Below the pieces are notes generated by a model. The model worked only from the letters and a program-made list of their open reading frames with translations. It was not told where the DNA came from and ran no database searches. A stretch of DNA of 64,000 bases from Nostoc sp. 'Lobaria pulmonaria (5183) cyanobiont' (GTDB lineage: Bacteria > Cyanobacteriota > Cyanobacteriia > Cyanobacteriales > Nostocaceae): positions 6,676,001-6,740,000 of the forward strand of contig NZ_CP026692.1 in NCBI RefSeq assembly GCF_002949795.1, written 5' to 3'. Below, in pieces: positions 34,547-43,478 of the stretch (positions within the stretch are counted from its first letter, which is position 1; every line of letters begins with the position of its first letter). The translations under genes and the position numbers were made by a program.

Positions 34547-36634
34547 TTACTGGCCATTAATAGTAGTTGATGGGGAAAATGGCAAAGATTCAGTCTGAGG
34601 CTGAGGTTGAGACGGAGGCTGAGGTTCAGGTTGAGGATTGAGAAATTCCTGCCAAGTCTTTATTTGCTCTTGCGCTGCACTGTAAGCAGCACTACCGCGT
34701 GGAATCGATTTGGCAATATCAATGCCTCTAGCAATATCAGACTGACCTTGAGTTCGTGCTATTTCTAACAATTGCTGACTCCATTGGTCAATAGCCTGAT
34801 TCGCATCCATACGTAAGATGCTATTGTTTGAAACTCGATCCGCCAGTCGTATTGCTTCAACCAAGGCTTCTGGAGTGCCAGTCGCCCCCACTTCCTGGGC
34901 TTTTTTCCAGTTTTCTCTGGTGCGGATTTGCCCTTCCCAGTCATTTATCGCAGCTTGTGCTTCTTGTGAAAGCGCCCTTCCCGATGAGGCAATTTGTTGA
35001 GCTGTGCTAATGGCGGCGGTGAGATTTCCACTTTGGGCTAGTTCTTGTGCTTGATCCAAGTAAGGTTGGTCTTGAATTCGCTCAATCTTTCCTACCCAAG
35101 TACGAATTTTTTTCCGTGCTTCTGGATACAATGCACGACCTCTACGAATTTCGCTAGCCTGGGCGATCGCTGCTTGTAAGGAGTTAATATCCTCGAATAT
35201 TGCGATCTGTTCGGCGCGGTCTAAGTAAGGTTGGTCTTCAATTGTCTCCACTTGGGCATTCCAGCGACCGATCTCTTGTCTAGCTTCTGCGCCTCTAGGG
35301 TTACTAGCAGGAATAAGCTGTACTTGGGCGATCGCTGCGGTTAAATTAGGGACTGTTCCCTGGCTAGCCAATATTCTTGCTTTTTCCAGATGGGCAACAT
35401 CTTCAATTTCCAACTGCCAACGAGCAATTAGTTGCTGTGCTTCGTTATACACTGGTCTAGTAGGATCGATTTGTTGTGCTTGAGCGATCGCTGCCTCTAA
35501 ACCAGAAACATTACCGATCCAAGCACTCCTTTTCGCGTCAGCTATGGCAATAAAGTCATCAGTTTCGCCTTGCAGTTTCGCACTTTCCGGTATTTCCCTA
35601 GCAATATTCAGCGCTTCATCCGCATCCTGCTTATCTAGTTTCGCCTGTGCTAATTCCAGCATTTTGCGTCCAAATGCCGGAATCGCTTCCTGAGCTTTTT
35701 GGTAAATGTAACTTTCCTGCCCAATCGACTCGGCTAACTTGACCGCTTCTAGTATGTTATCGACTACTTTGCTGTTTGCTAAACTTTCGGCTTTTCCTAA
35801 CTTATCGCCATCTTCCCGTGCTGTGGCAATGAGACGATTCAATTGGTCGTATTTAGTACCCGCCCAGTACTGATTGTCTACACGCAGCATTTTAGCGGAT
35901 AACATGAACGCTGATTGCCAGCGCCGTTCCTTTACTTCGGCGATCGCACCGTTGTATGTGGCTTCAGCCTTTGACCAAATTGACTGCCATTTGTCAACTT
36001 GTTGATCGACTAATTTATAAGCTGCTACATCTTCGGGTATCTTACGAGCAGTTGCGATCGCTTCCTCTAAATTCCCTGTTTGGAAACTTTGATCGGCTAG
36101 CTTCAAAATATCCCGCGACCATTCTTCGATGAAACGATCGATTTCTCCATGCAACGGGTGATTTTGTGGTAGTTGCTTCACCAGAGCGATCGCTTGCAAT
36201 AGGTCGTTCACTGTTTGTTTAGAAGCCGCCAACTGGGCACAGTGTAGCCGTACAGAAGCACTAGCTAGCGGCCAGAAAATCGAGGGGCAATTAGGGGCAG
36301 CAGGCAACTTGAACAGCATTGCCATTGCCAAAAATCCTACACTGCCGGGAATCAACATTAGTAGTACTAGCCACAATGTCCAGCTTTTCATCCAGCGTGG
36401 CCATGTCCCAGAAGTACTACTGAGTTGGGCAGTTTCTTCTGAATGACTATTTATAGTTAATCCTTCCCTATGGTTTTTTTTTCGCCGCTTCACTGACTTG
36501 GAGGTAGAACCAGTAGCTGGGACATCAAATGGCTGAGTTTCACCGAATTGTTCTGTTCGGGATAATCTTTGGCTTTGATCTGGCTTTCTTCCACTGGCTG
36601 AAGACCAACTGTCTGGAATATCCCGCTCTGTCAT
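34547..36634 (-). CDS. large membrane-anchored alpha-helical repeat protein (cyanobacterial)
   Basis: A 695-residue protein with a basic, Ser-rich cytoplasmic-looking N-terminus (1-84), one transmembrane helix (about 85-108) and a long region of degenerate helical repeats. The repeats have a period of roughly 60-65 residues, each with an ALNIAREIP- or LQAAIAQAS-like helix and a following IRTW/IGRW-like helix (for example DQPYLDRAEQIA and DQPYLDQAQELA). The tail is Pro/Gln-rich. Such proteins are annotated in cyanobacteria as 'chromosome segregation ATPase' without an ATPase motif; none is seen here. Role unknown, probably a scaffold facing the periplasm. Confidence 0.8.
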   Translation of the reverse strand: MTERDIPDSWSSASGRKPDQSQRLSRTEQFGETQPFDVPATGSTSKSVKRRKKNHREGLTINSHSEETAQLSSTSGTWPRWMKSWTLWLVLLMLIPGSVGFLAMAMLFKLPAAPNCPSIFWPLASASVRLHCAQLAASKQTVNDLLQAIALVKQLPQNHPLHGEIDRFIEEWSRDILKLADQSFQTGNLEEAIATARKIPEDVAAYKLVDQQVDKWQSIWSKAEATYNGAIAEVKERRWQSAFMLSAKMLRVDNQYWAGTKYDQLNRLIATAREDGDKLGKAESLANSKVVDNILEAVKLAESIGQESYIYQKAQEAIPAFGRKMLELAQAKLDKQDADEALNIAREIPESAKLQGETDDFIAIADAKRSAWIGNVSGLEAAIAQAQQIDPTRPVYNEAQQLIARWQLEIEDVAHLEKARILASQGTVPNLTAAIAQVQLIPASNPRGAEARQEIGRWNAQVETIEDQPYLDRAEQIAIFEDINSLQAAIAQASEIRRGRALYPEARKKIRTWVGKIERIQDQPYLDQAQELAQSGNLTAAISTAQQIASSGRALSQEAQAAINDWEGQIRTRENWKKAQEVGATGTPEALVEAIRLADRVSNNSILRMDANQAIDQWSQQLLEIARTQGQSDIARGIDIAKSIPRGSAAYSAAQEQIKTWQEFLNPQPEPQPPSQPQPQTESLPFSPSTTINGQ

Positions 36635-36794
36635 CTCTCACACCAAAATAATTGAATAGCGCTCTGTCTTAGGTTGATAATTCCATTGTTGACATAGTAA
36701 CTTTCTCGTCATTAAAAAGCTACTTTTTTGATTATTTCTCTCCACAGAGTACCATGATCAATCTCAAAAATCAGTGCTATTTTATACTTTATCC

Positions 36795-37694
36795 TCAAAC
36801 AGCAGATTCGGCTTGCAAATCGGAAATTAGTTGAGCTAACTGCTCGCTACTTGCTTGGTAGACGTTGCCGCAAAAGTCACAAGTTGCTTCAGCACCATCA
36901 TCCTTAATAATCATATCTTGCAGTTCAGCTTCTCCCAAAATCTTCAGTGCCCCCAAAACGCGATCAAAAGAGCAACCACAGTGGAAGCGCAACATTTGGC
37001 GTTCGGAAAAGATTTCCAATCCCATGTCTCCCAATAAGTCACCAAAGATTTCAGGTAAGGTCTTCCCAGCTTGCAACAACGGCGTAAATCCTGCTAGACC
37101 AGCAACGCGTGATTCCAACGTTTCTATTAGGGCTTCGTCTCTGGCGGCTTTAGGCAATACTTGTAACAGTAATCCTCCAGCAGCAGTTACTCCTGCTACT
37201 CCCACGAATACACCTAAAACTAAAGCCGAAGGAGTTTGTTCGGAATTCACCAGATAATGAGCGACATCATCACCAATTTCGCCAGAAACTAGTTCTACCG
37301 TACTAGAGTAGGGATAACCGTGACCGATATCTCGCACTACGTAAAGGTAGCCGCCACCCACAGCACCACCAACATCTAACTTACCTTTGGCATTGGGAGG
37401 CAATTCTACAGATGGATTCCCGACATATCCGCGTACCGTTCCATCTAACCCTGCATCTACTAATATGCCACCCAAAGGCCCATCGCCCTTTACTCGGACA
37501 TTGACCCTCGATCCAGTCCGCTTCATACTAGAAGCCATTAACAAGCCTGCCGTCATAGTCCGACCCAGTGCTGCCGTTGCCACATAAGAAAGCTGATGAC
37601 GCTGCCGTGCTTCTTCTGTTAAACGTGTGGCGATCGCACCTACGGCACGAATTCCACCTTCGGCTGCTGTTGCACGAATTAACTGATCCGCCAT
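36795..37694 (-). CDS. hslO: Hsp33 redox-regulated chaperone HslO
   Basis: Redox-activated holdase chaperone, 299 residues from the ATG at 37694; TAAGG is about 7 nt upstream and MADQLIRATAAEGGIRA is the conserved start (a longer frame to 37724 is not needed). The zinc site is CGC (HCGCSFDR) plus CDFC near the C-terminus; oxidation of these cysteines releases zinc and activates the chaperone in the family. YVGNPSVELP and RDIGHGYPYSSTVELVSGEI are typical core motifs. Monocistronic. Confidence 0.96.
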   Translation of the reverse strand: MADQLIRATAAEGGIRAVGAIATRLTEEARQRHQLSYVATAALGRTMTAGLLMASSMKRTGSRVNVRVKGDGPLGGILVDAGLDGTVRGYVGNPSVELPPNAKGKLDVGGAVGGGYLYVVRDIGHGYPYSSTVELVSGEIGDDVAHYLVNSEQTPSALVLGVFVGVAGVTAAGGLLLQVLPKAARDEALIETLESRVAGLAGFTPLLQAGKTLPEIFGDLLGDMGLEIFSERQMLRFHCGCSFDRVLGALKILGEAELQDMIIKDDGAEATCDFCGNVYQASSEQLAQLISDLQAESAV

Positions 37695-37835
37695 GAATAA
37701 CCTTACATTTCTTAACAAGTTCACTTTTTCTATTCTAAGTTCTCTGCTGCGAGAAAAGTCACCTAGTCATAATCAGTGATTGTATTTGCAATATTAGAAA
37801 TAGCGATGTCTTAATCTTTAGGTAATCCGAGAAAA

Positions 37836-38222
37836 ATGCTGGGTAATTTTCAACAAAGCCAACTGCGGATCGAAATCGAAGCATCAACAGATGCAATTCG
37901 TGACAGTCTATTGCATCCAGTGCAACTAAAAAAATGGCTTTTAGGGCAACGTTTTGCGCCCGGAATGCCAGAAGAACTGCTTCCCGGATTTCAGTTTACA
38001 ACCTGGACTGGGCCAGTCGCGATTCATCATCAAGTAAATGTTGTCAAATCCAATTGCCTCCGCTTAGTACTCAGCGGAGGCATTGACGGGTTCCACGAAT
38101 GGTACTGGGGAGAAGGTTGGGTACAGTCCCGCTTGGAAGGAATTTCAATTTTGCCCTTGAATTTGGGTCAAACACTCAGTTTGTTGAGCTTGCGTCAGTT
38201 TTTAGCAACTCCAGAACGTTGA
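37836..38222 (+). CDS. conserved cyanobacterial hypothetical protein, possibly SRPBCC-like
   Basis: A 128-residue soluble protein starting MLGNFQQSQLRIEIEASTDA. The pattern (N-terminal strand, HPVQLKKWLLGQRFAPGMPEELLPGFQFTTWTGPVAI, GIDGFHEWYWGEGWVQSRLE, long C-terminal helix LSLLSLRQFLA) is suggestive of a small SRPBCC/START-like fold. I cannot name a ligand. Divergent from hslO with a 140-bp gap. Confidence 0.7.
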   Translation: MLGNFQQSQLRIEIEASTDAIRDSLLHPVQLKKWLLGQRFAPGMPEELLPGFQFTTWTGPVAIHHQVNVVKSNCLRLVLSGGIDGFHEWYWGEGWVQSRLEGISILPLNLGQTLSLLSLRQFLATPER

Positions 38223-38304
38223 ATTGACTGAACGTAGAAAGGGAATTTTTCTTGTCTCTATGGCTAGCTCTTTCAAGGTGACTCGAAAAATCTCTTTTTT
38301 CTCT

Positions 38305-38589
38305 CTACGCCACGGACACTTTGCTGAAGTAGGGAAACCCGCTCATGCAAGTGTCCTCCTCTGTGCCTCTGCGGTTTAAAAGTAATTTCTCCAACCACTC
38401 CAGACTAAAGAACACAGATAGGTTAAAATCCTTAAACCGACATTTTGCACCATGTTGTCGACTTTCTAGACTCATGGGAATTAGTTTTTTGTTGACCAAT
38501 TCGTAGCGGGTATCAGTGCCATCATCATATTTCAGGTATTCTTCAAAGATTAGTTTTGAGGTGATTATAGCCCTTGCTTCCCCTTGCAA
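38305..38589 (-). pseudogene. 3'-truncated Uma2-family gene fragment
   Basis: Residues 11-50 (TSKLIFEEYLKYDDGTDTRY, ELVNKKLIPMSLESRQHG) match the N-terminus of Uma2 proteins, as in the intact gene at 16942-17685. After that the frame runs into dispersed-repeat DNA (GGCACAGAGGAGGACACTTG and a GGACACTTT/CAAGTGTCC hairpin), so about 150 residues including the catalytic part are gone. It ends 5 bp from the stress-protein gene's stop. Confidence 0.75.
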
Positions 38590-38593
38590 ATCT

Positions 38594-39019
38594 TTACCTT
38601 GGTTTGACGACCAACACTGAACAATTAGCCTCTTCTACAACTTGACTGCTAACAGAACCCTGAACAATTCGTTTCATCCCGATCAAGCCCCGACTGCCAA
38701 TTACGATCAAGTCAATTTTATAAATATTGGCAAGACGAATAATTTCTTCAGCGGGATCGCCAGTTACTAACTCTAACTCACTTCTGGCTGATAACTTTTC
38801 CTGATATAATTGCAGTTGCTTTTCAATATGAAAATAAGAAAACGTTGGGGACTCTGGCTGAGGGCGATCGGCAGGTAGTTCCATTTCTGACTCTGGTGTG
38901 AGAAACACATGACAGAGAATAACCTTGGCGTCTTTTGAAAACACCAAATAATCTAAAGCTTGAATTACTCGTTCTGAAATATCCGAACCGTCCAGAGCTA
39001 CCAAAACACTATTTAGCAC
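38594..39019 (-). CDS. universal stress protein (UspA family)
   Basis: A single Usp domain of 141 residues. N-terminal SVLVALDGSDISERV and C-terminal GSRGLIGMKRIVQGSVS-SQVV with the ATP-binding G-x2-G-x9-GS pattern are intact, so this is an ATP-binding UspA (UspFG-type) rather than a non-binding one. It is a general stress-resistance protein; partner unknown. ATG at 39019. Confidence 0.93.
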   Translation of the reverse strand: MLNSVLVALDGSDISERVIQALDYLVFSKDAKVILCHVFLTPESEMELPADRPQPESPTFSYFHIEKQLQLYQEKLSARSELELVTGDPAEEIIRLANIYKIDLIVIGSRGLIGMKRIVQGSVSSQVVEEANCSVLVVKPR

Positions 39020-39204
39020 TGCTCTCGTCTCCTAAAGAGTAGACCCCTTACATACATAAGTATCTAGCAAAATTAGTCGGCAATGACACTAAACTAATTT
39101 TTTATCTGACAACTTAGTTTATATATTTAAGGCTAGGCCATAGGTCAGCTAGTTTTACGCCACTTTCATGCAAACGGGTTGTAGCAACTTTTCTGGAGAA
39201 GCTT

Positions 39205-39271
39205 TTCACAAGTTTTTGGGAGAAGAAAACCTTCTCCCAGAAACTACACTCGCCAATGCCCGACTTGTGAA
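39205..39271. other. nested inverted repeats (possible structured RNA or small element)
   Basis: Outer arms TTCACAAGT (39205-39213) and ACTTGTGAA (39263-39271) enclose a long hairpin AGTTTTTGGGAGAAG-AAAAC-CTTCTCCCAGAAACT (39211-39245, 14 of 15 paired). It sits between the stress-protein gene and the hisD 3' end. The rest of 39020-39384 has no gene. Confidence 0.55.
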
Positions 39272-39384
39272 CGCTTAAAAGGTGATTGAAGTTAGGATAG
39301 CAAATGGCGTACTTTAGCATAGCTTACCGTAAGTATCGCTATCCAAATTTTGAGTTATCAGAAAAAATTAAGCATTCCAAATCA

Positions 39385-40683
39385 CTATTCTTGCTGAATT
39401 CGGCGTCGGACTGAATCAGCATGGGAAGGTAAACCTTCTGCTGTTGCTAGCACATCTATGGCACCAGCCACATTTTGCAGTGCAGTTTGGGAGTATTGAA
39501 TAATACTGGAGTGTTTAAGGAAAGTTTCAACACCCAATGCCGAAGCATAGCGGGCAGCACCAGAAGTTGGCAAGGTATGATTAGGACCTGCCAAATAATC
39601 TCCTACAGCTTCTGGTGTTGAGTAACCCAAAAAGATTGCCCCAGCGTGGCGAATCTGTGGTAGGAGTGCCCAAGGGTCTTTGACTTCTAATTCCAGGTGT
39701 TCGGGGGCAAATTCATTTGAGAGTTCTGCTGCGGCTTGGAGCGATTCCACAACGATAATCAAGCCGTAGTGAGCGATCGCTTTTTCTGTGTCTATTCGCC
39801 GTGGATGATCCACTAGCTGTCTTTCCAAAGCTAATTGTACGTTTTTCGCCAAAGCAGCATCTGTGGTCAGCAAAATCGCTGCCGCCATTGGATCGTGTTC
39901 GGCTTGGGCCAGCAAGTCAGCAGCTACATGTACTGGATTTGCGGTTTCATCGGCAATCACCAGCACTTCGCTGGGGCCTGCCAAAGAATCAATACCGACG
40001 GTGCCATAGACAAGTTTTTTCGCTAGGGTGACATAAATGTTACCAGGCCCAGTAATCACATTCACTTTCGGAATCGTTTCTGTACCATAAGCTAAAGCGC
40101 CGATCGCTTGTGCGCCCCCAATCCGATAAATTTCTTGCACCCCTGCTTCTTGGGCAGCTACCAAGACTGCTGGGTTAATAGCACCCCCTGGTCCTGGTGG
40201 TGTTACCATCACCACGTGGGGTACAGCAGCAACATGAGCCGGAATTGCATTCATTAGCACTGTACTGGGATAGGCGGCACGGCCACCAGGCACATACAAC
40301 CCAGCTCGGTCTACAGGGGTATAGCGTTTGCCCAGTACTACTTCATCGTCACCAAAGTGTACCCAGCTTTTTGGTACTCGCTGACGATGAAACGCTTCAA
40401 TTTGACGGCAAGCTAGCCGAACTGCGCTCAACAACTCCTTTGATACCTGCTGATAGGCTGCATCCAGTTCCGAGCCTGTAACTCGGAGTTCTTCTGCTTT
40501 GAGCGTTTGTTTGTCAAATTCGTCCGTGTAATGCAATACAGCTTTGTCGCCTTGGCGCTTCACTGCTTGCAAAATTTCTCGCACCGTTGCTTCTTTGTGA
40601 AGTACCTGTTCGTCATGGGTGCGCTCGCAGATCCGTTGTAGTTCTGCTCTAACGTCTGCCTGCTGAGTAATAATTCGCAGCAT
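39385..40683 (-). CDS. hisD: histidinol dehydrogenase
   Basis: Final two oxidation steps of histidine biosynthesis (L-histidinol to L-histidine, NAD and zinc dependent). 432 residues, usual length. Signatures: YVPGGRAAYPSTVLMNAIPA, RIGGAQAIGALAYGTETIPK, ITGPGNIYVTLAKKLVYG, GIDSLAGPSEVLVIAD, DLLAQAEHDPMAAAILLT, and EFAPEHLELEV with the catalytic Glu-His. Not in a his operon, as usual in cyanobacteria. The ATG at 40683 gives MLRIITQQADVRAEL, the expected start. Confidence 0.97.
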   Translation of the reverse strand: MLRIITQQADVRAELQRICERTHDEQVLHKEATVREILQAVKRQGDKAVLHYTDEFDKQTLKAEELRVTGSELDAAYQQVSKELLSAVRLACRQIEAFHRQRVPKSWVHFGDDEVVLGKRYTPVDRAGLYVPGGRAAYPSTVLMNAIPAHVAAVPHVVMVTPPGPGGAINPAVLVAAQEAGVQEIYRIGGAQAIGALAYGTETIPKVNVITGPGNIYVTLAKKLVYGTVGIDSLAGPSEVLVIADETANPVHVAADLLAQAEHDPMAAAILLTTDAALAKNVQLALERQLVDHPRRIDTEKAIAHYGLIIVVESLQAAAELSNEFAPEHLELEVKDPWALLPQIRHAGAIFLGYSTPEAVGDYLAGPNHTLPTSGAARYASALGVETFLKHSSIIQYSQTALQNVAGAIDVLATAEGLPSHADSVRRRIQQE

Positions 40684-41402
40684 GGAGTAAGGACAATGCC
40701 AAAATTATAATATTGCCACCTGAGATTTAGTATTGCTCTTGACCCACTGGGGTGTGCAAGCTGACTCTAATTCTCTTCTCTAGCTTAACCTGGATTTTTT
40801 TGATACTCTCAAGGCTACCAGCGTATAGTTTGCTTGAGAAGGCGACTTAATTGCTCAATCCGACATGCCTTGACTGGCTAGCGGCAGGAAGCAGGTGTGC
40901 CATTTCCCACTCCCCTTACACCCTTTCCCTCAATCCTTGTAGGGTGCAAATGGTATGTTTACATATCCAATCCCCTGAATTTACGGTGGTTAGGGTCTGA
41001 GTATGATTTTTACTTATTCCCCTAACTTTTATTAGTTAATGTGTGTACAGGCACGATATATCGGTTCTATACTTGACAATCCCTGAGATTTAGCTCTTTA
41101 CAGTTCATGCCTCTAAATAATACATCTGGTTTACGGACAAATTATATTTATTGGCAATCACATTGCTTAATCAGGTTGTGATGAGTTAGGGTGACAGTTA
41201 TTTTAATGTATTTTATTTTAACGCATTTCCTAAAATCGAGGAAATTATTGAATTGGCTAGTAGAGACTATTGATTTTTATTCATGCCCAATACCTAATCC
41301 CATAATTTTTTTAGTAAATTATAACATTGGCAATTTGGATGCTATATTAGTAAGTCTAGTAGTGTGTTTAAATAATTAATAATCGTATTTTTGGAATTGA
41401 CT
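40684..41402. other. upstream region of hisD and rpsT, no gene seen
   Basis: A 719-bp spacer between the divergent hisD and rpsT genes. It contains TTGACA at 41073-41078 but no convincing -10 element at proper spacing, CCTTGTAGGGTGCAAATGG-like dispersed DNA near 40950, and only a spurious hydrophobic reading frame (41191-41379). The rpsT promoter should be here. Confidence 0.4.
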
Positions 41403-41699
41403 GTGGCGAATACAAAGTCTGCTCTCAAGCGTGCCCAAATCGCAGAACGTAATCGACTGCGTAATAAATCTTACAAATCAGCAGTCAAGACGCTGATGAA
41501 GAAATACCTCAATGTCGTAGCTGCTTATACAGCTAATCCTACCCCAGAATTAAAACAAGAAGCGCAGGCTCGGTTATCCGAGGCTTACGGCAAAATTGAT
41601 AAGGCAATCAAACGAGGTGTTCTTCACCCAAACAATGGGGCAAGGAAAAAGTCAAGATTGGCTCACAGATTAAAACCCCTCACACAACCAGCTGAGTAG
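41403..41699 (+). CDS. rpsT: 30S ribosomal protein S20
   Basis: Small ribosomal protein of 98 residues from the GTG at 41403: M(V)ANTKSALKRAQIAERNRLR is the conserved S20 N-terminus, which fixes this start against the upstream TTG (41391). A basic helical hairpin (KSAVKTLMKKYL, then IDKAIKRGVLHPNNGARKKS) binds 16S rRNA. It is the first gene of the conserved rpsT-tatD-rpoB-rpoC1-rpoC2 block. Confidence 0.97.
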   Translation: MANTKSALKRAQIAERNRLRNKSYKSAVKTLMKKYLNVVAAYTANPTPELKQEAQARLSEAYGKIDKAIKRGVLHPNNGARKKSRLAHRLKPLTQPAE

Positions 41700-41783
41700 T
41701 CATTGGCCATTTGTCCTTAGTCATTAGTTATTGGTAACAAAACAAACGACAAATGATGAAGGACAAACAACAAAGGGCAAAAG

Positions 41784-42581
41784 ATGCAACTGATAGACAC
41801 GCATGTACATCTTAACTTTGATAGTTTCCAGCCGGATTTAGCAGCAGTGCGATCGCGGTGGCAAGAAGCAGGCGTAGTGCGTTTAGTGCATTCGTGTGTT
41901 CACCCAAAGGAGTTTTCCAGTATTCAATCCATAGCCCAAGAGTTTCCCGAAATTAGTTTTGCTGTAGGATTACATCCTTTAGATGCTGATAAATGGAATA
42001 GCGAGACAGCCGAGAAAATCAAAACTTTAGCGAGTTCTGACTCAAATGTAGTAGCAATTGGGGAAATGGGGCTGGATTTTTATAAAGCTGATAACTATGA
42101 GCAACAGTATATGGTGTTCGAGTCCCAGTTGGCGATCGCTTCTGTTCTCAACTTACCAGTAATTATCCACTGCCGCGATGCTGCTGTGGCAACCAGAGAA
42201 GTCTTGCAAAAATGGCGCAAACTTAAGGGAGAAGCAGTGCGGGGTGTGATGCATTGCTGGGGAGGAACACCTGAAGAAACTCAATGGTTTCTCGATTTAG
42301 GCTTTTATATAAGCTTTAGCGGGACGGTAACGTTCAAAAATGCCAAAGCAATCCAATCCTCCGCTGCAATGGTAAGTAGCGATCGCCTACTGATTGAAAC
42401 AGACTGCCCATTTCTGTCTCCAGTTCCAAAACGGGGCGAGAGGCGCAACGAGCCTGCCTACGTACTTTATGTAGCCGAGCAAGTAGCTAAACTGCGTCAT
42501 GAAACGGTTGAGGCAATCGCCCATCAAACCACCCAAAATGCCTGTGAATTATTCGGTCTGTCAATATCAAGTGTGTCCTAG
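41784..42581 (+). CDS. TatD-family metal-dependent hydrolase
   Basis: A TIM-barrel metal-dependent DNase/deoxyribonuclease-like protein of 265 residues. Metal motifs: DTHVHLNFD at the N-terminus, GEMGLDFY (Glu), IIHCRDAA (His), VMHCWGG (His) and IETDCPFLSPVP (Asp). It ends with a helix typical of TatD. 84 bp after rpsT, same strand, so probably co-transcribed; the cellular substrate in cyanobacteria is not known. Confidence 0.95.
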   Translation: MQLIDTHVHLNFDSFQPDLAAVRSRWQEAGVVRLVHSCVHPKEFSSIQSIAQEFPEISFAVGLHPLDADKWNSETAEKIKTLASSDSNVVAIGEMGLDFYKADNYEQQYMVFESQLAIASVLNLPVIIHCRDAAVATREVLQKWRKLKGEAVRGVMHCWGGTPEETQWFLDLGFYISFSGTVTFKNAKAIQSSAAMVSSDRLLIETDCPFLSPVPKRGERRNEPAYVLYVAEQVAKLRHETVEAIAHQTTQNACELFGLSISSVS

Positions 42582-43478
42582 TATCTTTTGTTAAGTTGTG
42601 TAAAAAAGAATAAACTTAATAGAGGGACAAAAATATGCTAGTATTATTCCCTCAAAAACATTTTGCTTGCGCCATAATGATAAAGGAAAGAACATAAAAT
42701 TTCTCATCCTGATTTTCCATGCTGTTATGGCTTAGCCATCCTCAAAATCTCTACAAGCGGATGCTCTCCCCACGTGACTAACTGTGCCAACCTAAATTGA
42801 GTTAGACTTTTGCACAACATCGGTTTAGTTTGTATCGAACCTATTCAAAATCGTTAAACAAAAATTGCCTTGTGAGTACAATCCAGCAAAATGAAGTGAT
42901 TCTGATTCAAAATCGACAAGGTGCGGATCATTCCCTCAGTCTTAGGATATCTAAAATATCACTGAGAGTATCAACAGCGGGGTGAATTTAAAACACACTG
43001 TGTGGAGCTGCGTCAGCGACTTAACGCGCTTTTTGGAGGGGAAGTGAAAAAAGGAAATCAAATTCAGGAATATTTTAACTGGATATTCTATTTGAAATGG
43101 GCATTGGGGAGCCAGCGTGTTGGGCGGCTTTGGCGACTTTTGACCCTACTCTTAAGCAAGCTATGCGTAGCGTGTTTGACAGGAAAAGTAAATGGCTCCA
43201 TTGGGCATGAGATGCACAGGGGAAAGACTTTCAGCAACTTTTACCATGCTCCCCTAGTGCCCAGTACCCAGTACCCATTACTTAGTCCCTATTAAGGGCA
43301 ATTTTCCTTGTGAAAATTGCTCATTCCAGCCAGATTTAATCGCTGCGTTTGTCCACAGATGCAAATCACCAGTGTGTAAGAAAAAGTTCCCAAACAGCCA
43401 AGGGCACTGGCTAGCAGTGGGAAGCGTCAAACAGCAGTGTCCAAGGGAAAATTTTACCAGGTTGACAAAGGAAGAGGC
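42582..43478 (+). other. long leader/promoter region of rpoB, no confident gene
   Basis: About 900 bp between tatD and rpoB. It holds a GAGGGA/TCCCTC stem (42622-42653), an RNA-like hairpin CTCAGT...ACTGAG with inner GATAT/ATATC (42935-42966), a GCTATGCGTAGCG-type palindrome near 43158 and runs of CCCAGTACCCA. A 97-codon frame (43002-43295) has low-quality composition and is rejected. The rpoB promoter and leader must lie here but no clear -35/-10 pair was found. Confidence 0.5.

Noticed and set aside
39114..39320. 68-codon frame on the minus strand
   Set aside because: Spans the nested hairpin; no family pattern and no ribosome site.
41073..41078. TTGACA as -35 of an rpsT promoter
   Set aside because: No acceptable -10 hexamer 16-18 bp downstream.
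41191..41379. 62-codon hydrophobic frame upstream of rpsT
   Set aside because: AT-rich spacer, no ribosome site, frame ends just before the rpsT start.
43002..43295. 97-codon frame in the rpoB leader
   Set aside because: Starts at a weak site and passes through dispersed palindromes (GCTATGCGTAGCG) and CCCAGTACCCA runs; unlikely to be coding.
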